Of a stretch of DNA of 64,000 bases, positions 44,288-52,724 are shown one piece after another; position 1 is the stretch's first letter; every line of letters starts with the position of its first letter. This DNA is from Ectopseudomonas alcaliphila (GTDB taxonomy: Bacteria > Pseudomonadota > Gammaproteobacteria > Pseudomonadales > Pseudomonadaceae). A program made the translations under genes and the position numbers. The stretch is from assembly GCF_900101755.1 (NCBI RefSeq), contig NZ_FNAE01000011.1:35886-99885 (forward strand), in the 5' to 3' direction. The notes under the pieces are model-generated. The model worked only from the letters and a program-made list of their open reading frames with translations. It ran no database searches and had not been told where the DNA came from.

Positions 44288-45607
44288 TCAGCGCGCGCGC
44301 TGCACCACCTGCGCCGGGGCGAAATGACAGGTGAAGGTGCTGCCCTTGCCAGGCACGCTGCTGATCTCCAGATTGCCACGGTGACGCAGCAGCACATGCT
44401 TGACGATGGCCAGCCCCAGCCCGGTACCACCGGTATTGCTGGCGCGGCTGGAGTCGACGCGATAGAAGCGCTCGGTCAGGCGCGGCACGTGCTTGGCCTC
44501 GATGCCCATGCCGGTATCGCTGACCGACAGGTGTGCGCCCTTCTCGTCAGACCACCAGCGAATACGGATGTCGCCTCCGGCCGGGGTGTACTTCACCGCA
44601 TTGAACACCAGGTTGGAGAAGGCACTGCGCAATTCCGCTTCGCTACCCTTGAGCTTGAGGTGCGGATCGGCCTCCAGGCTGATGCGGTGCAGTTGATCGC
44701 CGGACAGTGCCTGGGCATCGTTCTTGATCGACAGTAGCATCAGGTCGGCCGCCACCGGCTGGTTGTCCGACGGATAGTCGGTGGCTTCCAGCTTGGCTAA
44801 CAGGAGTAGATCGTTGAGCAGGGTCTGCATGCGCGCGCCCTGTTGCTGCATCTGCTGCAGCGCCCGCAGCCAGCGCGGATTGACCGCCTCGACGTTGTCC
44901 AGCAGGGTTTCCAGATAACCGGCAATCACCGTCAGCGGCGTGCGTAGCTCGTGGGAGACGTTGGCAACGAAGTCCTTGCGCATCTGTTCCAGCTGATACA
45001 GACGGGTGACGTCACGCACCAGCAGCAGGTGCTCACGATTGCCATAGCGGGTGATATTGAACTGCAAGCGGCGACGGTCATTGATCGGCGACGGAATCTC
45101 CAGGGCATCGGCATAGTTGCCGCGCTCGAAGTAGTCCTTGAAACGCGGGTCGCGCACCAGGTTGGCCAGCTGCTGGCCGCTGTCTTGCGGGGTTTTCAGG
45201 CCCAGCAGCGTCTCCGCTGCGCGGTTCCACCATTCCAGGTTGCCCTGGCTGTCGAGCATCACCACGGCGTCCTTGAGGGCGGCAGTGGACTCCTGCACGC
45301 GGTCGATCACCGCCTGCAGGCGGCCACGCGCCTTCTGATTACGGCGTTGCAGATGGTAGATGCTGTCGAACACCTCGCCCCACAGGCCGTAACCATCAGG
45401 CGGTGGCTCGTCGGTTTTGTGCTCGCGCAGCCATTTGTGCAGACGCAGCAGTTGACTCAGGGTCCAGCCCAGATGAATGGCCAGACCGCAGGCCAGCACC
45501 CAGGCGTATTCACCGGTGATGAAACCGAGCAGCAGGCAGGCGCTAACCAGCAGCAACAGGCGGCGCACCACGGCGCCACGCCAGTCTTGATTCACGATGG
45601 AGCGCAT
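44288..45607 (-). CDS. phoR: Phosphate regulon sensor histidine kinase PhoR
   Basis: The 439-residue kinase has two N-terminal membrane helices (about 14-30 and 34-52), a PAS domain near 95-205, phospho-accepting His219 in SHELRTPLTVIAGYLETL, and an ATPase domain with NLVFNAVKYTPAGG and GTGLGLAIVKHVL. With PhoB it senses phosphate limitation via the Pst system. It lies downstream of phoB on the same strand, separated by 164 bases that are mostly the nested palindrome element. Confidence 0.96.
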   Translation of the reverse strand: MRSIVNQDWRGAVVRRLLLLVSACLLLGFITGEYAWVLACGLAIHLGWTLSQLLRLHKWLREHKTDEPPPDGYGLWGEVFDSIYHLQRRNQKARGRLQAVIDRVQESTAALKDAVVMLDSQGNLEWWNRAAETLLGLKTPQDSGQQLANLVRDPRFKDYFERGNYADALEIPSPINDRRRLQFNITRYGNREHLLLVRDVTRLYQLEQMRKDFVANVSHELRTPLTVIAGYLETLLDNVEAVNPRWLRALQQMQQQGARMQTLLNDLLLLAKLEATDYPSDNQPVAADLMLLSIKNDAQALSGDQLHRISLEADPHLKLKGSEAELRSAFSNLVFNAVKYTPAGGDIRIRWWSDEKGAHLSVSDTGMGIEAKHVPRLTERFYRVDSSRASNTGGTGLGLAIVKHVLLRHRGNLEISSVPGKGSTFTCHFAPAQVVQRAR

Positions 45608-45630
45608 CCTTGTCAGAAGAGCGAACCCGC

Positions 45631-45772
45631 AGAAGCTGCTTTACGATCTCGCGAGCTAGAGCCATGCAAGGCGAAAGCAGGTGAGGAAGCGGAGTGTACT
45701 TTTGTACATGAGCATTCCGAATCTGTTTTCAACGCAGCAGGGCCGACGCGCAGCAGATCGTAAACAGCTTCT
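45631..45772. repeat. Nested palindrome element, copy A, filling the phoB-phoR gap
   Basis: Terminal inverted repeats are AGAAGCTGcTTTACGATCT (45631-45649) and AGATCGTAAACAGCTTCT (45755-45772), identical apart from one inserted base. Inside are GAAAGCAG (45673-45680) and CTGTTTTC (45723-45730), and at the centre a hairpin TGTAC-TTTT-GTACA (45695-45708). The right end abuts the phoB stop and the left end is 23 bases from the phoR start. Copy B is at about 26814-26932 in the opposite orientation. It is best described as a MITE-like or REP-like mobile intergenic element. Confidence 0.8.
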
Positions 45773-46461
45773 CAACCCTTGGTGGAGAAACGATACCCAG
45801 TCCCGCGCACGGTTTGTACCAGGTTTTCGTAAACATCACCGAGCGCCTTGCGCAGACGGCGGATATGCACGTCGACGGTACGCTCCTCGACGTAGACGTT
45901 GCCGCCCCAGACCTGGTCGAGCAACTGGCCGCGAGTGTAGGCACGCTCCTGGTGGGTCATGAAGAACTGCAGCAGACGATATTCGGTCGGGCCCATCTCG
46001 GCCGGTTTGCCGTCGATGGTCACGCGGTGGCTGATGGGGTCGAGCAGCAGGCCACCGACCTCGATCGGCGCCTCGCTGTCGCTGGGCCCAGCACGGCGCA
46101 GCACGGCCTTGAGGCGGGCCACCAGCTCACGCGGAGAGAACGGCTTGGTGATGTAGTCGTCGGCGCCGACTTCCAGGCCCTGGATCTTGTTGTCCTCTTC
46201 ACCCTTGGCGGTGAGCATGATGATCGGGATATCGCTGGTCAGCTCGTCGCGCTTGAGGCGCCGGGCCAGTTCGATGCCGCTGGTGCCGGGCAGCATCCAG
46301 TCGAGCAGGATCAGATCGGGTTTGCGGTCGACGATCACGGCGTGGGCCTGCTGGGTATTCTCCGCCTCCAGGCACTCGTAACCGGCCATCTCCAGGGCCA
46401 CCGCAATCATCTCGCGGATCGGAGCTTCGTCATCGACGATCAGGATGTTCTTGCCAACCAT
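45772..46461 (-). CDS. phoB: Phosphate regulon response regulator PhoB
   Basis: The 229-residue OmpR-type regulator has Asp54 (DLILLDWMLPG) and an acidic pocket at Asp10-Asp11, a receiver domain to about 120, and a winged-helix DNA-binding domain with AYTRGQLLDQVWGGNVYVEERTVDVHIRRLRKAL. It binds Pho boxes under phosphate starvation; one lies 52 bases upstream of its own start, giving autoregulation. phoR follows across the nested palindrome element. Confidence 0.97.
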   Translation of the reverse strand: MVGKNILIVDDEAPIREMIAVALEMAGYECLEAENTQQAHAVIVDRKPDLILLDWMLPGTSGIELARRLKRDELTSDIPIIMLTAKGEEDNKIQGLEVGADDYITKPFSPRELVARLKAVLRRAGPSDSEAPIEVGGLLLDPISHRVTIDGKPAEMGPTEYRLLQFFMTHQERAYTRGQLLDQVWGGNVYVEERTVDVHIRRLRKALGDVYENLVQTVRGTGYRFSTKG

Positions 46462-46512
46462 GGTCCTGCCTCGGTTCGTTCAACTGTCTGCGCCGCATTA
46501 GATAACGGAATT

Positions 46513-46530
46513 ATTGCAGCGATATGACAG
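46513..46530 (-). promoter_or_regulatory. Pho box upstream of phoB
   Basis: On the minus strand CTGTCAT (46524-46530), four bases, then CTGCAAT (46513-46519) match the consensus pair of direct repeats. A -10-like TATCTAAT follows about eight bases later. It lies between the ubiA stop and the phoB start. Confidence 0.75.
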
Positions 46531-46544
46531 GTGCGCGGCAGCGC

Positions 46545-47435
46545 TTAACGCAATGCGTAGTCCAGCACGATCCCGACGAAGATCGCCAGCCCCGCCCAGT
46601 GGTTGTGCAGGAAGGCGTTGAAGCAGGCCATCGGCTTGCGATTGCGGGTCTTGTGATATTCCCAGACGAAGCAGGCAGCGGCCACCAGCAGACCGGCGTG
46701 GAACCAGATCCCCAGCTCGAAGCGGGCACCGGCCAGCAGCAGGCAGAGCAGCGCCAGCCCCTGCAGGATGGCGATGATCAGCCGGTCGGCATCGCCGAAC
46801 AGGATGGCGGTGGACCTGACCCCGATCTTCAGATCGTCTTCACGGTCGGCCATGGCGTAGTAGGTGTCGTAGGCCACCGTCCACAGCAGATTGGCGATGT
46901 ACAGCAGCCAGGCTTCCGGCGGCAGGCTGCCGGTTTCGGCGGTGAAGGCCATCGGCATGCCCCAGGAGAATGCCGCGCCGAGCACCACCTGCGGGTAGAA
47001 GGTGTAGCGCTTCATGAAGGGGTAGCAGGCAGCCAGCGCCAGGCCGCCGAAAGACAGCCAGATGGTGGTGGCATTGGTGAACAGCACCAGCAGGAAGCTC
47101 AGCGCCACCAACACGGCGAACAGCACCAGCGCCTCGCGCGGCCTGATCTTGCCACTGGCCAGCGGGCGCGCCCTGGTGCGACTGACGTGACCGTCGAAGT
47201 CACGGTCGGCGTAGTCGTTGATCACGCAGCCGGCGGCACGCATCAGGATCACGCCGACGACGAAGATGAACAGGTTCTTCGCGCTCGGCACGCCTTCGGC
47301 CGCCACCCACAGCGCCCACAAGGTCGGCCACAACAGCAGATAGATGCCGATGGGCTTGTCCAGGCGCATCAGTTGAATGAAATCCCAGGCGCGCGGGTGC
47401 AGGCGGGTGGTCGATTGCAACAGGCGGGTGTACAT
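46545..47435 (-). CDS. ubiA: 4-hydroxybenzoate octaprenyltransferase
   Basis: The ATG at 47435 gives 296 residues, matching the P. aeruginosa length. Aspartate-rich motifs NDYADRDFD and YDTYYAMADREDD bind the prenyl diphosphate magnesium. Eight or nine hydrophobic helices follow. The membrane enzyme adds the polyprenyl tail to 4-hydroxybenzoate in ubiquinone synthesis. ubiC, the enzyme supplying the substrate, lies 176 bases upstream on the same strand. Confidence 0.96.
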   Translation of the reverse strand: MYTRLLQSTTRLHPRAWDFIQLMRLDKPIGIYLLLWPTLWALWVAAEGVPSAKNLFIFVVGVILMRAAGCVINDYADRDFDGHVSRTRARPLASGKIRPREALVLFAVLVALSFLLVLFTNATTIWLSFGGLALAACYPFMKRYTFYPQVVLGAAFSWGMPMAFTAETGSLPPEAWLLYIANLLWTVAYDTYYAMADREDDLKIGVRSTAILFGDADRLIIAILQGLALLCLLLAGARFELGIWFHAGLLVAAACFVWEYHKTRNRKPMACFNAFLHNHWAGLAIFVGIVLDYALR

Positions 47436-47481
47436 CGAAGCGTCTCCGTGCAGGTTGCGCGGATTATACGAGGGTTGGTGG

Positions 47482-47616
47482 CGTAGGGTGGATCGGGGCG
47501 CGTAGTCGAGGCTTTTTTCATCCACCGTTACAGGCGCGAGATGCGGCGGCGCCTTCAGCCCGTGAAGCGTCGCACGGATGGCTGGTGGCAAACGCTTCGC
47601 AGTTTTCCACCCTACG
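47482..47616. repeat. REP-like inverted repeat between ubiA and ubiC
   Basis: CGTAGGGTGGAT (47482-47493) and CCACCCTACG (47607-47616) are the outer arms, with further imperfect pairing inside. It occupies most of the ubiA-ubiC gap and is a typical Pseudomonas intergenic palindrome. Confidence 0.6.
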
Positions 47617-48163
47617 CCTCGATACCCGCCGCCTGCCAAAATTGCGGCAGAAACACCTCGGCCACCAATACACCAAGCGCACCACGGCTGAAGCACGAGC
47701 GCCGCGCCCACAGACGCTCTTCACGCACCGCTTCCGGCAGCCAGGCCGCCGGATATCGGCAGGCCTGCAACTCACCGCGATCGAAGGCCCGGTCACTGAA
47801 CAGCAGCTCACCCAGCGAGCGACTGCCCAGCTCGGCCAGATTCAGCCCCGAGCCCTCCAGCGCACTGCGCGCAGCAACGCTACGGGCGAATACCCAGGGT
47901 TGACCGTGCCCCCGTAGGTACACCTCACGCACCCAGCCCTGGCTGCCGTCGGCCACGCCAAGCAGCGCACACTCGTCAACGCGCAGGCGCTGCCAGCCTT
48001 CCTGCAGCGGCGTTACCGAGAAGCCGTCAGCGGACAGCGCGGTCAAGCGCCGGGTCAGCGAATCCTCGTTGAACAGCCAGTCGCGCACGCCGGCAGAAGG
48101 CTGTGGATGCAGCTGGGCATTGGTCAGCCAGCGCGGCGGATGAGCGAGAGCGGCGTGAGGCAC
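47612..48163 (-). CDS. ubiC: Chorismate lyase
   Basis: The 183-residue protein converts chorismate to 4-hydroxybenzoate and pyruvate, the first committed step of ubiquinone synthesis. REVYLRGHGQPWVFARSV and ELGSRSLGELLFSD contain the product-binding arginine and family-specific residues. It is a small monomeric enzyme, and the length is usual. The neighbouring ubiA makes the next step. Confidence 0.92.
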   Translation of the reverse strand: MPHAALAHPPRWLTNAQLHPQPSAGVRDWLFNEDSLTRRLTALSADGFSVTPLQEGWQRLRVDECALLGVADGSQGWVREVYLRGHGQPWVFARSVAARSALEGSGLNLAELGSRSLGELLFSDRAFDRGELQACRYPAAWLPEAVREERLWARRSCFSRGALGVLVAEVFLPQFWQAAGIEA

Positions 48164-48240
48164 GGCGAGAAATCACCACAGATCGGAAGCGCGCGAGTCT
48201 AGCACGGTGCGCCAGGCGCTTTGAGACCGGGACATAGCTG

Positions 48241-48356
48241 TAGAGTGGGTCGGGCGGCGGTCCGCTTCAACCCAACAACGATGATCCGCGTGGGCTAAAG
48301 CCCACCCTATAAGGCAGCCCGCGCTTGAGGCCGGTAGCGGTGGGCTTCAGCCCACC
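48241..48356. repeat. REP palindromes between ubiC and flagellar genes
   Basis: GTGGGCTAAAGCCCACC (about 48290-48306) and GGTGGGCTTCAGCCCACC (48339-48356) are near-perfect palindromes of the type seen at 14886. They separate the conserved ubiquinone genes from the flagellar block, so they mark the left junction of the inserted set. Confidence 0.65.
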
Positions 48357-48410
48357 AACAACGTTCAGCTTGGACTAATGCGGATCGCCGCCCCTAAAAG
48401 GCCAACCCCC

Positions 48411-48857
48411 TCAATACGGCTGCGGCGCATACAGCTGCGCCGAGCCCGGCTCGCCGAGCAGCTGTTCGAGGATTTCGTGGTGCATGGCCAGCAGCTTGCC
48501 GTTGCGTTCGTTGAGCCGCTTGCACTGGCCGGCCAGTTGGCCGAGCTGCTCCCATGTGTGAACAAGGTGATTGCGCTGGGCCTGTGGATAACGCACCAGC
48601 AGCTTCTGCATGGCGCTATTGCCGCTGCCCAGCTGGAAGGCAGCCAGCACCTTGCTGCGGCGTTCCGCCCTGGCCTTGGCCTGGTCGACCAGCGGCAGGA
48701 TCTGCTCGTTGAGCAGATCGATCTGCTGGCTGTCGCGCTTGAGCAACTGCTGATACAGCTCCTGCATCAGCCCGCGCAGCACCAGATAGTCGGCGCAGTC
48801 CTGCTCCAGGTCCTGCTCGACGACCAGCAGCAGCTGTTGCTCACGCGCGGTGGTCAC
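48411..48857 (-). CDS. flgN: Lateral-type flagellar chaperone FlgN
   Basis: The 148-residue helical protein (MTTAREQQLLLVVEQDLEQD) fits the FlgN family, which guards hook-filament junction proteins before export. The gene overlaps flgM by four bases (ATGA). Sequence similarity within FlgN is low, so the assignment leans on size, helical pattern (QLAGQCKRLNERNGKLLAMHH) and position after flgM. Confidence 0.75.
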   Translation of the reverse strand: MTTAREQQLLLVVEQDLEQDCADYLVLRGLMQELYQQLLKRDSQQIDLLNEQILPLVDQAKARAERRSKVLAAFQLGSGNSAMQKLLVRYPQAQRNHLVHTWEQLGQLAGQCKRLNERNGKLLAMHHEILEQLLGEPGSAQLYAPQPY

Positions 48858-49132
48858 GCATCGCTACCGCTGTGATAGGTCAGCATGCTGCCGGCCAACA
48901 CGGCCGGATCGCTGTTCAGTTCGCCGCGGGCCAGCGCCGCCTTGAGCTGGGCAACCTTGTCCAGGTCGACTTCGGGCAGGCTGCGCAAGGCGTCTTGCAG
49001 CTGCTCCAGACGCGGCTCCCGGCTGACACTCGCACGGGCATTGCCGCTCGATTGCGCACGGGCGCTCTGTACCTGTGCCGGAGCGTCGCTGGGCGGGTTA
49101 AGGCCGGGCTTGAGATGCCTGCTGATTTCCAT
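48854..49132 (-). CDS. flgM: Anti-sigma-28 factor FlgM
   Basis: This 92-residue protein has a low-complexity N-terminus and a C-terminal sigma-binding region with LDKVAQLKAALARGELNSDPAVLAGSML, a FlgM hallmark. It holds FliA-type sigma factor inactive until exported. It follows fliJ on the same strand and overlaps flgN. Its partner sigma factor gene is not in the window. Confidence 0.85.
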   Translation of the reverse strand: MEISRHLKPGLNPPSDAPAQVQSARAQSSGNARASVSREPRLEQLQDALRSLPEVDLDKVAQLKAALARGELNSDPAVLAGSMLTYHSGSDA

Positions 49133-49167
49133 GATTCGAATCCAACTCGCGTGGTGTTATGGCCTAA

Positions 49168-49195
49168 GAGCGACCGGGCACGACAAGAACTTAAA
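49168..49195 (-). promoter_or_regulatory. Candidate sigma-28 promoter upstream of flgM
   Basis: The minus strand shows TTTAAGTTC (49187-49195), 12 bases, then GTCGCTC (49168-49174), loosely like TAAAGTTT-N-GCCGATAA. It is a tentative match only. Confidence 0.3.
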
Positions 49196-49210
49196 CGCGT
49201 CGGGTAAAAA

Positions 49211-49636
49211 TTAACTGACCTGGGTTCGCCACCAGGCCTGCGCGGCCAGGCCATCCTGGATCTTCTGCTCCTGGCGGGCAAGCAGATCCTGCCACTCGCC
49301 CATCTTGCCCTCAAGGAACTGGGTGATGACCTTCTCGCTGCGCATCGCCGCCAGCAGCTCGCCCTGAATGCGCGCCAGGGTCTCCTCGGCCAGCGCCAGT
49401 TCGCGGCGCTGCAGTTCGACCATCTTGTACAGCGTCGCCTTGTAGCGCTGCTGGTTGTCGCGCTGCAGCGGCGTGGTCATCGGTACGCTGAAACCGCACA
49501 GGCGGCTGAGCCCGGTGATGTTGTTGCGGTAGCGCTGACACAGGTTCTGCTGATAGCTGACCCGCCCGAGCATCTGCTGCACACGGTTGCCACGCAGGCT
49601 GGCCAGGCGACCGAGCACTTCCAGCTGTTCTTTCAT
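49211..49636 (-). CDS. fliJ: Flagellar export protein FliJ (lateral-type)
   Basis: The 141-residue coiled-coil protein (MKEQLEVLGRLASLRGNRVQQML) matches FliJ in size and heptad character, with ERRELALAEETLARIQGELL-like segments. FliJ links the FliI ATPase to the FlhA gate and escorts export chaperones. It overlaps the fliI stop by four bases (ATGA), the usual fliIJ coupling. Confidence 0.8.
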   Translation of the reverse strand: MKEQLEVLGRLASLRGNRVQQMLGRVSYQQNLCQRYRNNITGLSRLCGFSVPMTTPLQRDNQQRYKATLYKMVELQRRELALAEETLARIQGELLAAMRSEKVITQFLEGKMGEWQDLLARQEQKIQDGLAAQAWWRTQVS

Positions 49637-50949
49637 TTGATGATGCTCTGCAAGGTGGCGATGCTGGCGCCGAGCTCGGCGCCACTGCCGACCTCCTGAC
49701 GCAGGAAGCGTTCGAGGCTGGGCGCCAGCTGCACGGCGCGGTCGGTCTTGGCGTCCATGCCCGGCGTGTAGCCGCCGAGCGGGATCAGCTCCTTGATCTT
49801 CTCGAAGGTGCTGTAGAACTCCTTGAACTGCCGCCCGGCGGCCAGATGTGCCGCTTCACCGACCTGACTCATGCAGCGGCTGACCGAGGCGGAGATGTCG
49901 ATGGCCGGGTAGTGGCCGACGTCGGCCAGGCGTCGTGACAAGACGATATGGCCGTCGAGAATCGCCCGCGCGCAATCGACGATCGGGTCCTGATGATCGT
50001 CGCCTTCGGCCAGCACGGTGTAGATGGCACTCAGGCTGCCGCTGCCGCTCTCGCCGTTGCCGGCGCTTTCCACCAACTCTGGCAGCATGCCGAATACAGA
50101 CGGCGGATAGCCTTTGGTCGCCGGCGGCTCACCGAGGGCCAGGGCGATCTCGCGCTGGGCCATGGCATAGCGGGTCAGCGAGTCGACCAGCAGCAGCACG
50201 TCCTGGCCCTGATCACGAAAATAGGCGGCGATGCTGTGGCACAGCTCGGTGGCCTTCAGGCGCATCAGCGGTGATTCATTGGCCGGTGCCACGACCACTA
50301 CGGCCTTGCGCAGCCCTTCTTCGCCGAGGGAATGCAGGATGAATTCCTGCACCTCACGCCCGCGCTCACCGATCAGCCCGACCACCACCACATCGGCCTT
50401 GGTCTGCCGGGTGATCATCCCCAGCAGCACGCTCTTGCCCACCCCAGAGCCGGCGAACAGGCCGACGCGCTGGCCCTTGCCGAGGGTCAGCAGACCATTG
50501 ATGGCGCGCACGCCGACGTCCAGCGCGGCCTCCACCGGACGACGGCGCAGCGGGTTGACCCTGGGCAGCTCGACCGGCAACGGGTCGCGCCCGCTGAGCT
50601 TGCCGCGCTCATCCAGCGGCTCGCCGAGGCCGTTGACCACGCGCCCTAACCAGGACTCGTCGATCTGCAGCAGCGCTTCGTCCTTGGCCGGGAACACCCG
50701 CGAGCCGGCGGCCAGGCCGACCGGCTTCTTGAACGGCATCAGGTAGGTGATATCGCGGTTGAAGCCGACCACCTGAGCATCCAGCAGGCTGCCGTCGGCC
50801 TGCTCGACGCGACAGCGCTGGCCGGTGCTGCGCTGGCAGCCGAGGCTCTCCAGCAGCATGCCGGAGACCCGAACCAGGCGCCCGGCCACCTTGGCCAGTT
50901 GCACACCATCGAGCGAGCGCAGCGCTTCGTCGAGTTTGTAGTCGAGCAT
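49633..50949 (-). CDS. fliI: Flagellum-specific export ATPase FliI
   Basis: The 438-residue ATPase resembles F1 beta. Walker A AGSGVGKS is at 166-173, Walker B-like LLLVDSLTRYAMAQREIAL follows, and the C-terminal helical domain ends with LERFLRQEV. It drives substrate unloading and export. It lies between fliH and fliJ in the lafK-fliEFGHIJ order of lateral systems. Confidence 0.95.
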   Translation of the reverse strand: MLDYKLDEALRSLDGVQLAKVAGRLVRVSGMLLESLGCQRSTGQRCRVEQADGSLLDAQVVGFNRDITYLMPFKKPVGLAAGSRVFPAKDEALLQIDESWLGRVVNGLGEPLDERGKLSGRDPLPVELPRVNPLRRRPVEAALDVGVRAINGLLTLGKGQRVGLFAGSGVGKSVLLGMITRQTKADVVVVGLIGERGREVQEFILHSLGEEGLRKAVVVVAPANESPLMRLKATELCHSIAAYFRDQGQDVLLLVDSLTRYAMAQREIALALGEPPATKGYPPSVFGMLPELVESAGNGESGSGSLSAIYTVLAEGDDHQDPIVDCARAILDGHIVLSRRLADVGHYPAIDISASVSRCMSQVGEAAHLAAGRQFKEFYSTFEKIKELIPLGGYTPGMDAKTDRAVQLAPSLERFLRQEVGSGAELGASIATLQSIIK

Positions 50950-50965
50950 CAGATTCTGCTCCCGC

Positions 50966-51658
50966 TCAGGCTTCGGTCAGGTGCAGATGTTCGGCCAGGG
51001 TGTCGATGCAGGCATCCAGACGCTGCTGGCAACCCACGTCGGCTTCGGCCTGCGGCGTGACCACGCGGCACTCGCCCAACGCCAGGCGCTCGTCGGCCAC
51101 CAGCTTCCAGTTCGCCGCGCGCTCCGGCGCCAGCGCCTTGATCCGCGCGTATTCCTCGGGGCTGAGTAGCACCTGCACATCCTCGGGCTCGCCCGGCATG
51201 CTGGTCAGGGCTTCCTCGACCAGCGCCAGCAACTGAGTCGGATGCAGTGTCAGCTCACAGCGGATCACCTGCTGCGACACCTTCTTGACCAGCTCGAGCA
51301 GCTCCTGACGGCGCTTGTGCTCCAGCTCGCCAAGGTACTGTTCGACCTTCTCGCTGATCTGCTGCAGTGGCTGGGCGGCCAGTTCGAATTCGCGGCGGCC
51401 TTCACTGCGGCCCTCCTCGCGTCCGAGCTTGAGCCCCTCGTCGCGGCCCTGCTCGAAGCCGGCCTGACGCCCGGCTTCCTCGCCTTGCTGCAGGCCATCC
51501 TGGTAACCCTTCTCGATGCCCTGCTGAAAGCCATCGGCCATGGCCCGCTGCAGGCCGGCGGCATCGCCGCTCCAGTCCACTGCAGGCTGGCTGCTGCGCG
51601 GGGGGAAGCGATAGGCGCGCCACGGGCGGGCGTCGCCGCTGATCACCTTGACCGTCAT
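50966..51658 (-). CDS. fliH: Flagellar assembly protein FliH
   Basis: The 230-residue protein starts MTVKVISGDARPWRAYRFPP and includes a long charged helix with repeated glycine/glutamate spacing (GFQQGIEKGYQDGLQQGEEAGRQAG), the GxxxG-type repeat of FliH. The C-terminal half resembles the V-type E/F-type b/delta stalk domain. It inhibits and positions FliI at the export gate. Its start is one base after the fliG stop. Confidence 0.9.
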   Translation of the reverse strand: MTVKVISGDARPWRAYRFPPRSSQPAVDWSGDAAGLQRAMADGFQQGIEKGYQDGLQQGEEAGRQAGFEQGRDEGLKLGREEGRSEGRREFELAAQPLQQISEKVEQYLGELEHKRRQELLELVKKVSQQVIRCELTLHPTQLLALVEEALTSMPGEPEDVQVLLSPEEYARIKALAPERAANWKLVADERLALGECRVVTPQAEADVGCQQRLDACIDTLAEHLHLTEA

Positions 51659-51659
51659 C

Positions 51660-52724
51660 TCATTCCACCGTCTGTTCGCGGAACAGCTGCACCTGCAGCT
51701 CGCCGCTGGCCGACATTTCGCGGACCACGGCCATGATGTCCTTGCGCACCTGCTCGACGCGGCTCAACGGCACCGGGCCCTGGCGCCGGTTGATCGACTC
51801 CATCTGCTGCGCCTGGCGCTTGGGCATGGCGCCAGTGATGGCACGTACCAGTTCGGGCTCGGCGCCCTTGAGGGCGACCACCCACTCTTCCAGCGGCACG
51901 GCTTCGAGCAGCGCCTGCAGCACGTCCTGGTTCTGCCGCGAGAGGATGAAGAAGTCGTACATTTCATCCTCGATGCGCTCGACCAGCTGATCGTCATGGG
52001 CGCGCAGCAACTCGAACATCTGCCCGCGATCACCCTTGAAGCGGTTCATGATGTCCGCCGCCTGCTTGACCCCGCGCACCTGCGAACCCTGCGTGCTGAG
52101 CACCGCCAGGCTGCGTTCGATCAACTGCTCCAGCTCGGCGATGACGTCGCTGTTGACCTCGTTGAGGTTGGCGATGCGATACAGCAGCTCGTCCTGACGC
52201 TCCTTGGGCATGCATTCGAGCACTTCGCTGGCCATGCCCGGCGGCAGAAAGGCGAGGAACACCGCCTGCATCTGCGCGTGCTCCTTGGCGATCAGCGCGG
52301 CGAACTGCTTGGGGTCGAGCCACTCCATCTTGGCCATCTTGGCGCGGATTTCCTCGCCGTAGATGCTGTCGAGCAGCGAGCGGGTGATTTCGCTGCCCAG
52401 CGCCTTGCTGAGCATGCCGTCGAGGTAGCCGCGCGAGGCGCCCTTGATGCTGCTCTGCTCCTTGTAGTCCTCGAAGAAGCGGCCGATGACATCGGAAACC
52501 ATCGGTTGCTTGACGTTGGACAGCCGCGCCATCGCCTGACTGATGCTGACGATTTCCTCGCGCGAGAAGTGCTTGAGCACCCCGGCAGAAATCTCGTCAC
52601 CCATGCTCAGCATGAGAATGGCGGCCTGCTCGGACGTGCTCAGCGAACGCTTCTGCACGCGCAGGCGCATTTCCTTGGCGGTGGAGCCGCCGCGGCCGTC
52701 AGGCTGGGTTGAGGTCTCGTTCAT
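51660..52724 (-). CDS. fliG: Flagellar motor switch protein FliG
   Basis: The 354-residue protein has N-, middle and C-terminal armadillo-like FliG domains, with LSTSEQAAILMLSMGDEISAGVLKHF near 28-53 and EHIEDEMYDFFIL-like VERIEDEMYDFFIL near the torque region. It links the FliF ring to FliM and contacts the stator. The N-terminus is about 18 residues longer than the polar form; an alternate ATG at 52670 is possible but has no better ribosome site. It overlaps the fliF stop by 26 bases. Confidence 0.93.
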   Translation of the reverse strand: MNETSTQPDGRGGSTAKEMRLRVQKRSLSTSEQAAILMLSMGDEISAGVLKHFSREEIVSISQAMARLSNVKQPMVSDVIGRFFEDYKEQSSIKGASRGYLDGMLSKALGSEITRSLLDSIYGEEIRAKMAKMEWLDPKQFAALIAKEHAQMQAVFLAFLPPGMASEVLECMPKERQDELLYRIANLNEVNSDVIAELEQLIERSLAVLSTQGSQVRGVKQAADIMNRFKGDRGQMFELLRAHDDQLVERIEDEMYDFFILSRQNQDVLQALLEAVPLEEWVVALKGAEPELVRAITGAMPKRQAQQMESINRRQGPVPLSRVEQVRKDIMAVVREMSASGELQVQLFREQTVE

